Assembly (NCBI RefSeq): GCF_004011805.1 | Contig: NZ_RCHJ01000024.1 | Span: forward strand, 43,533 to 107,532 | From: Piscinibacter defluvii | GTDB lineage: Bacteria > Pseudomonadota > Gammaproteobacteria > Burkholderiales > Burkholderiaceae_C | Length of the DNA stretch: 64,000 bases | Direction of reading: 5' to 3' | The notes under the pieces: model-generated | The model's input: only the letters and a program-made list of their open reading frames with translations | Database searches by the model: none | Told to the model about the DNA's origin: nothing | Shown: one piece after another, positions 1 through 8,350 of the stretch | Layout of the letters: the number at the start of each line of letters is the position of its first letter | How positions within the stretch are numbered: the stretch's first letter is position 1 | Program-made: the position numbers and the translations under genes

Positions 1-54
1 GGCCCACAGCTCGTAGGCCGGGCGCCAGGGCATTTCGTAGGGACGGACAAGCAT
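1..54 (-). CDS. TraD-like coupling protein, N-terminal fragment
   Basis: Only the first 18 codons lie in the window, reading MLVRPYEMPWRPAYELWA and continuing past its left edge. The RPAYELW-type start resembles the first residues of TraD coupling proteins of MobH systems, the inner-membrane ATPases that link relaxase-bound DNA to the mating channel. The gene follows the traI-like gene by 10 bp, and the Shine-Dalgarno AGAGGT overlaps the traI stop region, so the two look translationally coupled. The traI-traD order is the usual one in SXT/IncC-like systems. The call rests mainly on context. Confidence 0.5.
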   Translation of the reverse strand, partial: MLVRPYEMPWRPAYELWA

Positions 55-64
55 CGCGATACCT

Positions 65-1876
65 CTACTCGCTGGTTCGGAAGTCGGCCGGGTCGAGACC
101 GGCAACGTGGATGGGCTTGACGATGACGCCGGCCTGTTCCTGGCCGCGCATGTCGTGCTGGTAGGTCCGCGGGCGCCGATCCTTGGTGCCGACGAGCATG
201 TCGACCTCGGCGAGCGAGCGCAGCGCGACGCTCACGTCAACCTTCTGCAACTTGAAGTGCTCGATCGGCACGAAGACCCCGGTGGCCACGGTCACCGCTG
301 TTGCCTGGCCGGCCTCTCCATTCAGGGAGTCGATCGCGAGGGCGAGCGCCTGGCGGACCTGCGGGACGAGGCGCATGGGCGCCTTCAGGGCGAAGCGGAT
401 TGGCGGAAGCCGCTCTTGATCGCCGCTGGCTGATGGCGGCGTCGACGGCTCGATGGCCCCGGGTGCTTCGTCGCCGACTTGAGTGATGACCGCCATCTGG
501 GCATCAGGCGCAAAGTCGAGCGCCCCCTGCGCTGCGCCAGGACTTGGCTCGGCGGCCTCTTGCGGCGGAGCTGCGACTGCAGCGGGGCGAGACGGGCGGC
601 CGGCGGAAGCGGCAGCGGGGTCCGGCGGCGCGGGTGTGGTGTTGGTCTTGGCAGGTTGCGCCGAGCCAGGCCGAACAATGAGTGCCTGCTGGAGTGGCTC
701 GACGGGCCGCGTTTGGCCGGCCAGCAGGATGTCCGGTGACGCGAGGCGAACCGCTTCGATGGTGGACGACGTGCCGGGCGGCTGGATGGACCAGGCCGTC
801 TGGCTGCCGGGCGGTGACTGCAGGACGCCGGCGGCGGTAAGGATCTCGACGATGGTTTCGGGTGACTTCGGGATGCCGCGCAGCTCGTCGTCTTCCAGGA
901 CCTTGCGAATCTCGGCTGAGGCGTTGGGCCAGACGATGAAGAGGCCATCCTCGCCGAACCACACCCGCGATCGTTCCGTGTTCGGCGACCAGGCTGCATG
1001 CGAAGCGACGAGGCGCCGCATCGCGTCGAGCAGATAGCGCTCGATGTGCGCGCCGAGGATGGGCTTGCCGTATCGGTGCGCGCTGGCCACCAGGTCGCGG
1101 TCGATGACAAGTGCAGCCGATCGCTTTACGAGCTCGATGAGGATGCTCTGCTCGTGCAGAAGCGGCAAGCCGGTGATGGACGCCAGCATCTGCGGCACCA
1201 CCGTGTTGTTCCCGGTGGCCAGGTGCTGCATCGTCTCCGGCGGCACGATGTGCGGCAGCGGGAAGAGGCTCAGCCCGCGGCTCTCCGGCGCGTTCGCAAT
1301 CCAGCGCACGAAGAAGCGTCGCGCCTTGCGCTGCTGAAGCCACTTCGACAGCGGCATCAGGTAGGCTGGCCACTCGTTGCCGTGCTCGTCGGTCACTGCG
1401 GCGTGGCTCAGCGTGCGATGCAGCTCGCTGCACAGGCCAGCGAGGAATGTGGCCTGGCGCCAGCGCGGCTCGAGTTCCTTCCGCACAGAGATGGTCGCGC
1501 GACCGGAGACGATGTGCGCATCGGTGCCTTGCAGCGCGTAGAAGGCGACCTCGAGCCCGAGACGGAAGAGCCCGCCGGCGCCGCAGAAGAAGTTGTCGGC
1601 GGTGGCGGGGAGCAGGTTGACGTAGGAGGCGTAGGCGCGGATGGGGGCGACGATGTCGCGCTCGAACGTCGGGTTGTCGCAGCCGTAGCAGTACTTGAAT
1701 CGCTTGAGGAGTTCGTCCTCGGCGGCGAGCAGTTCATCGACCGATGCGGCCGCGATCCCAGGGTCCACCGAAGGGTAGGGCGATTCGCCGGGAGCCGGCA
1801 ACACGCCGGCCGGCTCATGGCGCGGCGCCGCCGGCGCTGATGCCTTGCGGAAGGAAAGCAGGTCGATGAGGGACAT
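65..1876 (-). CDS. TraI_2-domain (MobH-type) relaxase homologue
   Basis: A 603-residue protein with the layout of TraI proteins of integrative conjugative elements and IncC-type plasmids: an N-terminal TraI_2 domain (about residues 40-350), a Pro/Ala-rich linker (about 390-485) and a C-terminal TraI_2_C winged-helix region. MobH relaxases nick DNA at oriT using a metal-binding HD-type centre. Here the positions where relatives carry His-His before GGLL and His after it read NFFCGAGGLFRLGLEV, and no clear HD pair follows. The metal ligands therefore seem to be missing. It may be a divergent subfamily or a non-catalytic paralogue. It is followed closely by a traD-like gene. Start ATG at 1876. 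Confidence 0.75.
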   Translation of the reverse strand: MSLIDLLSFRKASAPAAPRHEPAGVLPAPGESPYPSVDPGIAAASVDELLAAEDELLKRFKYCYGCDNPTFERDIVAPIRAYASYVNLLPATADNFFCGAGGLFRLGLEVAFYALQGTDAHIVSGRATISVRKELEPRWRQATFLAGLCSELHRTLSHAAVTDEHGNEWPAYLMPLSKWLQQRKARRFFVRWIANAPESRGLSLFPLPHIVPPETMQHLATGNNTVVPQMLASITGLPLLHEQSILIELVKRSAALVIDRDLVASAHRYGKPILGAHIERYLLDAMRRLVASHAAWSPNTERSRVWFGEDGLFIVWPNASAEIRKVLEDDELRGIPKSPETIVEILTAAGVLQSPPGSQTAWSIQPPGTSSTIEAVRLASPDILLAGQTRPVEPLQQALIVRPGSAQPAKTNTTPAPPDPAAASAGRPSRPAAVAAPPQEAAEPSPGAAQGALDFAPDAQMAVITQVGDEAPGAIEPSTPPSASGDQERLPPIRFALKAPMRLVPQVRQALALAIDSLNGEAGQATAVTVATGVFVPIEHFKLQKVDVSVALRSLAEVDMLVGTKDRRPRTYQHDMRGQEQAGVIVKPIHVAGLDPADFRTSE

Positions 1877-1977
1877 GCGCAGTTCGCACTTGGACGAACC
1901 TGCATGATCCTGTTCGCGTCGAGCGGCGACAAACGGAAATGCCGGCGCTGCGACCCCCCGAAAGTTCCGGTCGATCC
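1877..1977. other. Upstream region of the traI-like gene
   Basis: About 100 bp between the traI-like start and the left target duplication of the composite transposon. It should contain the traI promoter, but I see no convincing -35/-10 pair or operator. The transposon inserted here, so any longer-range regulatory DNA of traI has been displaced by 37 kb. Confidence 0.4.
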
Positions 1978-1982
1978 GCCGC
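1978..1982. repeat. Left 5-bp target site duplication (GCCGC)
   Basis: GCCGC lies directly before the TGTTCCG terminus at 1983. The same five bases lie directly after the CGGAACA terminus ending at 39079. A 5-bp duplication is what Tn7-like and Tni-type transposases make. The right flank is a GCC-rich run, so chance identity is more likely than in random sequence. Confidence 0.7.
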
Positions 1983-2051
1983 TGTTCCGACCAATTAGTG
2001 TCGTGAACAGGTCATTAGTGTCGTGAACAGACCAATAGAGTCGTGAACAGG
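1983..2051. repeat. Compact left end of unit A: three 20-bp repeats
   Basis: Terminus TGTTCCGACC is followed by TCGTGAACAG at 2001, 2021 and 2041, an exact 20-bp period, each preceded by a TAGTG or TAGAG variant. Presumed transposase-binding sites, equivalent to the end of Tn7 with contiguous TnsB sites. The same layout recurs at 11407-11475. Confidence 0.8.
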
Positions 2052-2314
2052 GTTCCGCCTGTCCGGGGGGCCGGCTAGAGGGCAGACCGCCAGGTCTTCA
2101 CCGTTTGGCTTCGGGCCGCGGCGGTCCGCTCAGGGACGGTAAGCCGTCATCGGGGGCTCGCCCTCGGGCGGCTCTGGACGACCCTAAGCCGATACTCACG
2201 GCCTCGAATACCTTGCCCGGAAGCCGGCGGTCAAACGCGGGGAGTGGGCGACTGACGCAAGACAGCTTCGGGCTAACTCTCGGCGGAGAACGGCGCCGAG
2301 CGGCAGCTACTGCT
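2052..2314. other. Subterminal region of unit A left end, no gene
   Basis: No gene is seen. The first part, to about 2190, is clearly related to 11476-11615 behind the other compact end: both contain CGTTTGGCT, AAGCCGTCATC, CGCCCTCGGGCGG and CTGGACG in the same order. It is either a functional subterminal region or the decayed 3' end of a gene once shared by both units. Confidence 0.6.
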
Positions 2315-2833
2315 CTATCGAACAGGCGAGCTGGCGAGCAAACTACCGCTCTCGTCGACCATGGTCACGGCGGCACGCACCTGCCTTTCATCCGCGTGAT
2401 CCTGCGGGCCTGTGACTATGAGAGTGAGGCGGCAGTGCCCGGAATCTTCCGCGCCCAGCCTGTCATACCGGAACACTGCACCACCGGGCGGGACGCCGTA
2501 GAAGAGCCATGTGTCGTGGACGTTCGTCCTGCTCTTGTAGAGGTCGACGGCAACGCGCAGGACCTTTGTCGGATGGACGTTGGTAACGCCGCACGCCACG
2601 GCCTTGAACGGGTCCGCCCCGAACCGGGGAGCGGGCGCTTGCACGGTGTCGCTCCACATGTTGCACCCCGTCGCGCGTGCCTCCGGATGTGCGGCGCAGT
2701 TCGGCAGGTGCGGCAGGAATTCGTAGGCCACCGGCGCCCCCTGGATGGTGAACTGGGCAAGTGCCGGCGCAGGCAAGGCGAGCAGGCCTGGAGCCACCAC
2801 CGACGCGGCAAGGATGTGCTCGCAGAGATTCAC
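2315..2833 (-). CDS. Secreted protein, DHADERQVR paralogue 1
   Basis: 172 residues with a GTG start and a signal peptide (hydrophobic stretch ending ALPAPALA, about residue 26). Unknown function. It shares a pattern with the genes at 2894 and 6714: Cys in NCAAHPEARATGC, then WSD, then a Cys before NVHPTK, then CRLTLIVTGPQDHADERQVR, ending in a short tail with PVR. Four spaced Cys suggest disulfides in the periplasm or outside the cell. It is the last gene of the leftward operon containing a phospholipase C-like phosphoesterase, 60 bp after its neighbour. Confidence 0.65.
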   Translation of the reverse strand: MNLCEHILAASVVAPGLLALPAPALAQFTIQGAPVAYEFLPHLPNCAAHPEARATGCNMWSDTVQAPAPRFGADPFKAVACGVTNVHPTKVLRVAVDLYKSRTNVHDTWLFYGVPPGGAVFRYDRLGAEDSGHCRLTLIVTGPQDHADERQVRAAVTMVDESGSLLASSPVR

Positions 2834-2893
2834 GGTCGTGCGTTCCCGTTTGACGAGTGGAGGGGGTAGGAGCGCAGTCGGCGGCGACCGCCG

Positions 2894-3427
2894 CTACCGC
2901 AGCGGCTGCGACCATGTCCGACCGGTGCTTTCCGCCAGCGACATGGACGTGCGAACCTGTCGTGCGTCGGCGTGGTCCCGCGACGACGAGGGGAGCAGAT
3001 CAATCCGACAGAAGATCGTCAGTGGCAAGCTGACCGGTCCGGCGTTGCGAATGGCCTGAAGGACCGACACCGGTGCCGCGGCAGTGCTGATGGCGCCACT
3101 CGCCAAGCCGCTGAAGTCCGTGTGCCCGACGGGATAAACGTATCCGCCTCCGTACGCCAGGAATTCGATCTTGCCGCTGACCGGTTTCGTCGGGTGCAGG
3201 TTCATGATCAGGCAAGTCCCGTCCACCGCCGTCGACGGGCCGTAGGTCACCACCTCGCTCCAGAGTGTGCAGCCGGCGCCGCGCGCGTCCGATGCCACGA
3301 CGGCGCAAGGGGGCGGGGCTGCGGGCGTGAGCGGTGCGGTGCCGGTGGCAAGCGGCGGCGTCTGGGCTGGAATTGCAGAGGCGTACACGCAAAGGCCGAT
3401 CAGTGCGAGGAGTTCCTTCTTGACCAT
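2894..3427 (-). CDS. Secreted protein, DHADERQVR paralogue 2
   Basis: 177 residues starting at ATG 3427, preceded by GGAGC; a longer frame upstream is not favoured because this start is followed directly by the signal peptide (MVKKELLALIGLCVYAS...IPAQ). It carries the family pattern: CAVVASDARGAGCTLWSE, a Cys before IMNLHPTK, then FCRIDLLPSSSRDHADARQVR and a final QPLR. Function unknown; no catalytic motif. It lies 43 bp behind the phosphoesterase gene and is probably co-transcribed with it. Confidence 0.65.
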   Translation of the reverse strand: MVKKELLALIGLCVYASAIPAQTPPLATGTAPLTPAAPPPCAVVASDARGAGCTLWSEVVTYGPSTAVDGTCLIMNLHPTKPVSGKIEFLAYGGGYVYPVGHTDFSGLASGAISTAAAPVSVLQAIRNAGPVSLPLTIFCRIDLLPSSSRDHADARQVRTSMSLAESTGRTWSQPLR

Positions 3428-3470
3428 AGCGTTGCTCCGATGGCGATGAGACGAGGAAAGGGCCATAACG

Positions 3471-5546
3471 TCAGAACCCGAACAGCAGGTGGCGCAACGC
3501 CGCTGCAGCCGAGTCGCGCGGAACGCGGACCTCGTCGGGTCTGGTTGAGGGTGCAACCTCCACCCCTGTCGGTTGGAGGTTCGGCGCGGAAGCGGATAGG
3601 ACCGACGCCAAGCTGTGGGCTGACCCGGCGCGCGTTCCCATGTCAGGGACTTGCCCGGCGGCGCCGGCGCAGAAGCGATGCAGCACGGTGCTGAGAATGC
3701 TCGTGTGGTCGAACACGACTTTCGACGTCCCCTTCGATGACCAAGGCGAGACGACGATGCACGGCACGCGCGGCCCGAAACCCAGAAGAGGCTTGACGTG
3801 GTCGTAGAACCCCCCGTGCTCGTCGTAGGTGATGATCAGCACAGTTTTGGGCCACGCGGGGCTCTGGATGAGGGCGTTGTAGACCCGTGCGACGAAGACC
3901 TGTCCGTTGTTGATGTCGCCGTCGGGCGGATGGTCGTCGCTGGCGGCGCGCGGCCCATCGGGTACGTCGCTGAAGTTGGGGTCGACCCAGGTGAACGACG
4001 GCAAGTCGCCGGTGCTGGCGCGGTCGAGAAACTCCGCGATCGGTCGCATCCGGGCCGTATAGTTGGCATCCTGCGCCAAGCGCTCGTAGATTAGCGCGAA
4101 GGGCATGTCGGAAAAGAAGACGCGCCAGTCGACGCCGTGCTCACTCAGCACCTCGAAAATCGTCTTCGCGGTGATCGAAGGGGGTTGTGAAGCTGCCGAA
4201 CTGCCCGACGGTGTCTCGAGCAGGCCGCCGGTTTGCCCGGTCATCGCGAAAATGCGGTTCGGCCAGGTGTCGGTCGGTACGGAGGCAAACCACCGGTCGC
4301 ACACCGTGAACTGGGCCGCGAGGGCGTCGTAGGCCGGCAGGTCGGCTGCGTTGTAGTAACTCATCACCTCCGAGGGTCGCTCGAAGTGAGAGGTGTCGTG
4401 CGGCTCTTGCACGAACGTGATGGTCGTGTCGAACGCGAGTGCCTTGTCAGCACCGCTTGACACGCGGCAGGTCCAGTTGCCTGCGGGTGCGAGTTCCGCG
4501 GCGGCCGCCGGGTAGGCGACGGCCAGCGTAGTGTTGCCCGCAGCCGAACTGATCGACGCCACTGGGTGAGTTGCACCGGGCGACCAGATCTCGATCGATC
4601 CAAGCAGACCGCTCTCCGTCTTGCGTGGGGCATTCGAGACGACGCAGCGAGCGCTGATGAGGCCGGGCAACGTTGGCCTGAAGGCCACCGCGCGCGTGTC
4701 GCCGGCGTCCACGGTGGCAGTGTCGTGCACTTGCTGCCACCGGGGCGGCAAGTTGGGGTCGGTCGCCTCTCGCGCCAACTGGCGCTCGAAGTTGCGCACG
4801 AAGCCGGCATTGGACTTCAGCGGCCCTGGCAGTGCGACCGCCTTGTTCGTCGCCGTGTCGCCGGCGAGTTGTTCGACGACGTCCTCGTGGCCGTGACCGG
4901 GGTCGTTGTGAAAGCGCGTCGAGGTCCGGTGGTGGACGGTCTGCGCCACGTGCGAGGAGTCGAGGTTGTATTCGGTGCCCTTCAGCCCGTCGACGTCGGC
5001 ACGGCCCGCGCCGGTGGGCGTGGGCAGGCTCAGATACCCGAGCATGTGATCGAAGGAACGGTTCTCCATCATCAGGACGACGACGTGGTCAACCTTACCG
5101 AGGTTCCCCGGCATCGTCGGGTAGCGCACGGTAGCGTCGCAGCGTGCGGGCGCGAGCGGGAAAGCTGCCTTCGGTGAACCGGCCTGGGTGTTGGTGAGCC
5201 GCATCGTCCAGTCACCCGCAAGCTCCGCGGCGCCGGCCGTTGCGTGCGCGGTGATGACGAGCCGGGTCGGCTGGTCCGGCGCCGAAATGTTGAGCAGCCT
5301 GGTCTTCGTCGCCACGGCAACTGTTGCGCCCGGCTTCAGGATTTCGACCCGCAGAGCCACCGAATACGACGCAAACCGAACGGCTTTCGGTTGTTGTTTG
5401 CCTCCGCCTCCTTCGCCGGTGTCCGGCTGCAGCCCGACGGCAACGACGACGACGTTCACCAAACCGGCTGCGGCCGGTCGAAAGGTCAGATTGACCACTT
5501 GCTCGAGCCCCAGAACTTGCCCACGGATCTGTGTCGGGTAGGTCAT
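3471..5546 (-). CDS. Phospholipase C-like phosphoesterase with extra beta domains
   Basis: 691 residues, phosphoesterase family (PF04185: phospholipase C, AcpA-type acid phosphatase). Motifs in order: ENRSFDHMLGYL (about 161), DPGHGHEDVVEQL, PTDTWPNRIF, WRVFFSDMPFAL, PSFTWVDPNF and VLIITYDEHGGFYDHV. These fit the metal- and phosphate-binding residues of the family. No signal peptide is seen. The first 150 residues, and an insert between DPGHGHED and the later motifs, look like beta-sandwich modules; the insert resembles the N-terminus of the upstream gene product. ATG 5546 is chosen because GAGG precedes it and it avoids overlap with the gene ending at 5557. Substrate unknown. Confidence 0.85.
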   Translation of the reverse strand: MTYPTQIRGQVLGLEQVVNLTFRPAAAGLVNVVVVAVGLQPDTGEGGGGKQQPKAVRFASYSVALRVEILKPGATVAVATKTRLLNISAPDQPTRLVITAHATAGAAELAGDWTMRLTNTQAGSPKAAFPLAPARCDATVRYPTMPGNLGKVDHVVVLMMENRSFDHMLGYLSLPTPTGAGRADVDGLKGTEYNLDSSHVAQTVHHRTSTRFHNDPGHGHEDVVEQLAGDTATNKAVALPGPLKSNAGFVRNFERQLAREATDPNLPPRWQQVHDTATVDAGDTRAVAFRPTLPGLISARCVVSNAPRKTESGLLGSIEIWSPGATHPVASISSAAGNTTLAVAYPAAAAELAPAGNWTCRVSSGADKALAFDTTITFVQEPHDTSHFERPSEVMSYYNAADLPAYDALAAQFTVCDRWFASVPTDTWPNRIFAMTGQTGGLLETPSGSSAASQPPSITAKTIFEVLSEHGVDWRVFFSDMPFALIYERLAQDANYTARMRPIAEFLDRASTGDLPSFTWVDPNFSDVPDGPRAASDDHPPDGDINNGQVFVARVYNALIQSPAWPKTVLIITYDEHGGFYDHVKPLLGFGPRVPCIVVSPWSSKGTSKVVFDHTSILSTVLHRFCAGAAGQVPDMGTRAGSAHSLASVLSASAPNLQPTGVEVAPSTRPDEVRVPRDSAAAALRHLLFGF

Positions 5547-5556
5547 GGCCTCGTCC

Positions 5557-6612
5557 TCAGCTCGTTTGGGGTACGACGTAGTCAACGGTCAAGACGCCGT
5601 CATTCAGTGAGTAGCGCAGATTGCCGGCCGACTTGCCCAGCCGAAGCAAGGCGATGAAGAAGTTCTCGATGTATCCCCGCAGCCGTCCGCCGTCGAGCTT
5701 CGAGATCTGCTCGCTCAACTTGGATCTGACTTGGTCGCTCGCGTCGAAGACGAAGTTCATGCCGCCGACCGCGACAGTGAACGAAGCATCCACTGCCACC
5801 GACACGGTGCCATCGAACGCAACGGTGAGCGCGATGGAGAACGTCCGTGCACGCACGTCGTGGACAAGCTTGTCGAGATCGAAATCCGAGTCGATCAGCA
5901 CGAACTTCGCCGTGTTCAAGTTGAACGGCAGTTCGAGCGATAACACCGGTACCCCGTTGCGCGACAAGAGCTCAGTCGCGATGACGCGGTCGCCATCGGA
6001 GTCGAGATCCAGCACCCGCAGCACCACCCAGGTCAGGGTGACTCCGACGGTGCTCTCCAGCCGGAAGTCCTGCACGTTGAATTCGCTCGCCCGTCTGCCG
6101 TGGTCGGGCCCGGTCAGTGCGTCAGCAAGCGCATCGGACCATCCGACAAAGCTGCTCTGCTCATGCGGATCGGTCTGGATGTGCCAACGGAGGCCGGCAG
6201 CGGCCACCGCCTCGCCCACCATGAGGCTCAGCAGTCGGGCATCGAAGGTGGCCGTGCGCGTCACCCATTGGACGTTCGGTGTGTAGACCACCTGCGTGTC
6301 GAACTGCATTGCCACGACAGTGTCGTTGCTGACTTCGCAGATCCAGTCCCCCGGCACTGACAGGTCCGAAGCGCTCACGTCGTAGGTCAGGGCGAGCACC
6401 GCTGTTCCGATCGGACCCTGAAACGATGCCACTGGTTTGGTGTCTAGTGGCCGGCGCACTTCGATCTTGCCAACCAGGCCGGTCTCGGTCTTGGCGCGCG
6501 GTTGCGACGGGCGGCTGCGCGCAGACACGTGCCCTGGGCCCGATGGGCGAAAGCGAATGACGCAAGAGTCGCCGCCTGCAATGACAGACGTATAGGATGC
6601 CGTATCGGCCAT
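5557..6612 (-). CDS. Protein with phosphoesterase-associated beta domain, unknown function
   Basis: 351 residues, no recognised enzymatic motif or signal peptide. Residues about 15-100 (FRPSGPGHVSARS, KTETGLVGKIEV, PVASFQGPIGT, LSVPGDWICEVSN) match the internal domain of the neighbouring phosphoesterase (FRPTLPGLISARC, KTESGLLGSIEI, PVASISSAAGN, LAPAGNWTCRVSS). The rest is rich in alternating hydrophobic beta strands. It ends 10 bp before the phosphoesterase start, so the two are almost certainly co-translated. The shared domain suggests a partner or targeting subunit (inference). Confidence 0.65.
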   Translation of the reverse strand: MADTASYTSVIAGGDSCVIRFRPSGPGHVSARSRPSQPRAKTETGLVGKIEVRRPLDTKPVASFQGPIGTAVLALTYDVSASDLSVPGDWICEVSNDTVVAMQFDTQVVYTPNVQWVTRTATFDARLLSLMVGEAVAAAGLRWHIQTDPHEQSSFVGWSDALADALTGPDHGRRASEFNVQDFRLESTVGVTLTWVVLRVLDLDSDGDRVIATELLSRNGVPVLSLELPFNLNTAKFVLIDSDFDLDKLVHDVRARTFSIALTVAFDGTVSVAVDASFTVAVGGMNFVFDASDQVRSKLSEQISKLDGGRLRGYIENFFIALLRLGKSAGNLRYSLNDGVLTVDYVVPQTS

Positions 6613-6713
6613 GGTCCAGCCTCCGGGATCGAATTCGGGTTAGACGCGGTGACGTACGCCTCAAACGAAGGTGTGACGACCCGAAAACAACGGTGCTGCG
6701 GTCTCCACGCGCG

Positions 6714-7219
6714 TCAACGAAGCGACGATTGATTGACGATGGTCTGGCCGAAGGCGTACGTGTAGTTGGTCAGATCGCCCGGACCTGCCGCTCGTCGGCG
6801 TGATCGCCCGGCCCTGTCACGACGAGGTAGATCTGGCAGCGCACCCCGCCGTGCGCGGGATAGGGGTCTTCGAAGAGAGCCGCTGCTCCGGGCGCAAGAG
6901 CGAAGCCCTGAGGCCCGGCCGAGGGTGGGCGGCCCGGGTTGCCGATGACCAGGACCGCGTGAATCGACTTCGTGAGATGCAGGTTCAGCACGGAGCACGT
7001 CGAACCCAGTGGAGCCCAGGTGGTGGGCGTTACGAGAAACTCGCTCGTGATGGAGCACCCTGTCGCTCGTGCCTCGGGGTGAGCGCTGCAGTTGGACAGC
7101 ACGGGAACCGGTGTGGGGCCCGGCATGGGCGGCGGAATGACGACGAGGTTCTGAGGCCAGGCTGGCGCTGCGCAGGTACACAGGCACGCGACTGCAAGAA
7201 GGCGTTCGAGGATGTTCAT
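6714..7219 (-). pseudogene. Secreted protein, DHADERQVR paralogue 3, frameshifted
   Basis: Starts at ATG 7219 behind GGAG with a signal peptide ([14 protein letters not shown]...PAWPQ). It carries the family pattern: NCSAHPEARATGCSITSE, a Cys before VLNLHLTK, and CQIYLVVTGPGDHADERQVR. The frame then hits TGA at 6770-6772, two codons after RQVRA. The expected tail continues in the neighbouring frame (LTNYTYAFGQTIVNQSSLR) to a stop at 6714, ending SSLR like the SPVR and QPLR of its paralogues. One missing base near 6772 explains this; a sequencing error would look the same. Confidence 0.6.
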
Positions 7220-7270
7220 GCTGAGTGTCTCCAAGGGTGCAACGCACGCGGTGCGCCGAGCGACCTGCGT

Positions 7271-8107
7271 TCAACGCCGCGTCACGACGACCTCCAGGTA
7301 CTCGCTCGGCACGACCAGCGAGCCCGGGCCGGCGCGGTTCGATCGCTCGAGCAGGTCGCGCAGGTCTTGCGCCAGCGCCTCGGCCTTGTCCGCAGGCAGG
7401 GCGGCGAAGGCCTTGTGCGTGGGGCCATACCACGTGCGGAAGACCTCGATGAAGTGCGCGGGCGACCGGTAGCGGAAATTGAAGATGCGCGCCGTGGACG
7501 CCACGTGCGCCTCGCTGCGCGGGAACAACTCCGACAGGCGCGCCTCCGTGCCCCAGGCCGACGGCGGCCTCAGTCCCGCCGGCGGCGGCACGTGCCGGCC
7601 GAGCGTCTTGAAGAGCTGGCCGATGAACCCGTCCGGCGTCCAGTTGGCGAGGCCGATGCGGCCGCCCGGCCGGCACACCCGCAGCATCTCGGCGGCGGCC
7701 TTGTCCTGGTCAGGCGTGAACATGACGCCGAACGTGGACAGCACGGCGTCGAACGTGCCCAGGGCGAAGGGCAGGGCCTCGGCGTCCGCGGTGCGGAACT
7801 CGACATCGAGGTGCTCGGCACGTGCGCGGTCGGCGCCCCGTTCGAGCAGCGTGCCGACGTAGTCCGTGGACGTGACCCGGCAGCCACGACGGGCGGCGGC
7901 AAGGGTGGCATTGCCGTTGCCGGCGGCGACGTCCAGTACGCGTTCGTCGGTGCGCAGGTCGCAAGCTTCAGCGAGCAACTCGCCCACGATCTGAAGCGTG
8001 GTGCCGACGACGGCGTAGTCGCCGGAAGACCAGGCCATCTGTTGGCGCGCCTTGATGGCGGCGAAGTCCGTGGCGGCAGGGACCGGGGCAGTGTCGGCTG
8101 AGCTCAT
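7271..8107 (-). CDS. SAM-dependent class I methyltransferase
   Basis: 278 residues of the UbiE/Methyltransf_11 type. Motif I is VLDVAAGNGNATLAAARRG (about residue 57), then the acidic residue after VTSTD, DAEALPF, FDAVLSTFGVMF and the post-motif RPGGRIGLANW. Substrate unknown; the family includes small-molecule O-, N- and C-methyltransferases. It is the first gene of the leftward operon and divergent from the regulator at 8351, which probably controls it. Confidence 0.8.
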   Translation of the reverse strand: MSSADTAPVPAATDFAAIKARQQMAWSSGDYAVVGTTLQIVGELLAEACDLRTDERVLDVAAGNGNATLAAARRGCRVTSTDYVGTLLERGADRARAEHLDVEFRTADAEALPFALGTFDAVLSTFGVMFTPDQDKAAAEMLRVCRPGGRIGLANWTPDGFIGQLFKTLGRHVPPPAGLRPPSAWGTEARLSELFPRSEAHVASTARIFNFRYRSPAHFIEVFRTWYGPTHKAFAALPADKAEALAQDLRDLLERSNRAGPGSLVVPSEYLEVVVTRR

Positions 8108-8250
8108 ATCGGCATCTCCGGGTTCTAGGTGGTTGGGATCAAGGCCTTGCCGGGCAGCAAACCCGACGGTCGTGGTGCCCCCCTGCTGCGGCTACCGCGG
8201 AAGTCAGCTTGATGGGGCGGAGGCGAATCTGCGCCGATCCGCGCGCGATG

Positions 8251-8290
8251 TACTTGAGCCGTTTGAGAGCGCCTTAAACCTCCTTAAACC
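8251..8290 (+). promoter_or_regulatory. Phased direct repeats between divergent genes
   Basis: Two tandem 10-bp copies, gccttaaacc and tccttaaacc (8271-8290), are preceded by two TTGAG motifs at 8254 and 8263. All four are spaced 9-11 bp, about one helical turn. OmpR/PhoB-type winged-helix domains bind tandem half-sites with this spacing, and the gene at 8351 encodes such a domain. Candidate operator for the regulator itself and for the leftward operon. Confidence 0.4.
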
Positions 8291-8350
8291 GGGTCGTGCC
8301 TGTTCCCGGCAGAGGCAGAGGGTGGGCGCCGGGGCCGCAAAATCTGGTGC

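Noticed and set aside
1983..2051. CRISPR array (three 20-bp repeats)
   Set aside because: The repeats are contiguous without spacers and sit at a TGT-type terminus; they are transposon-end binding sites.
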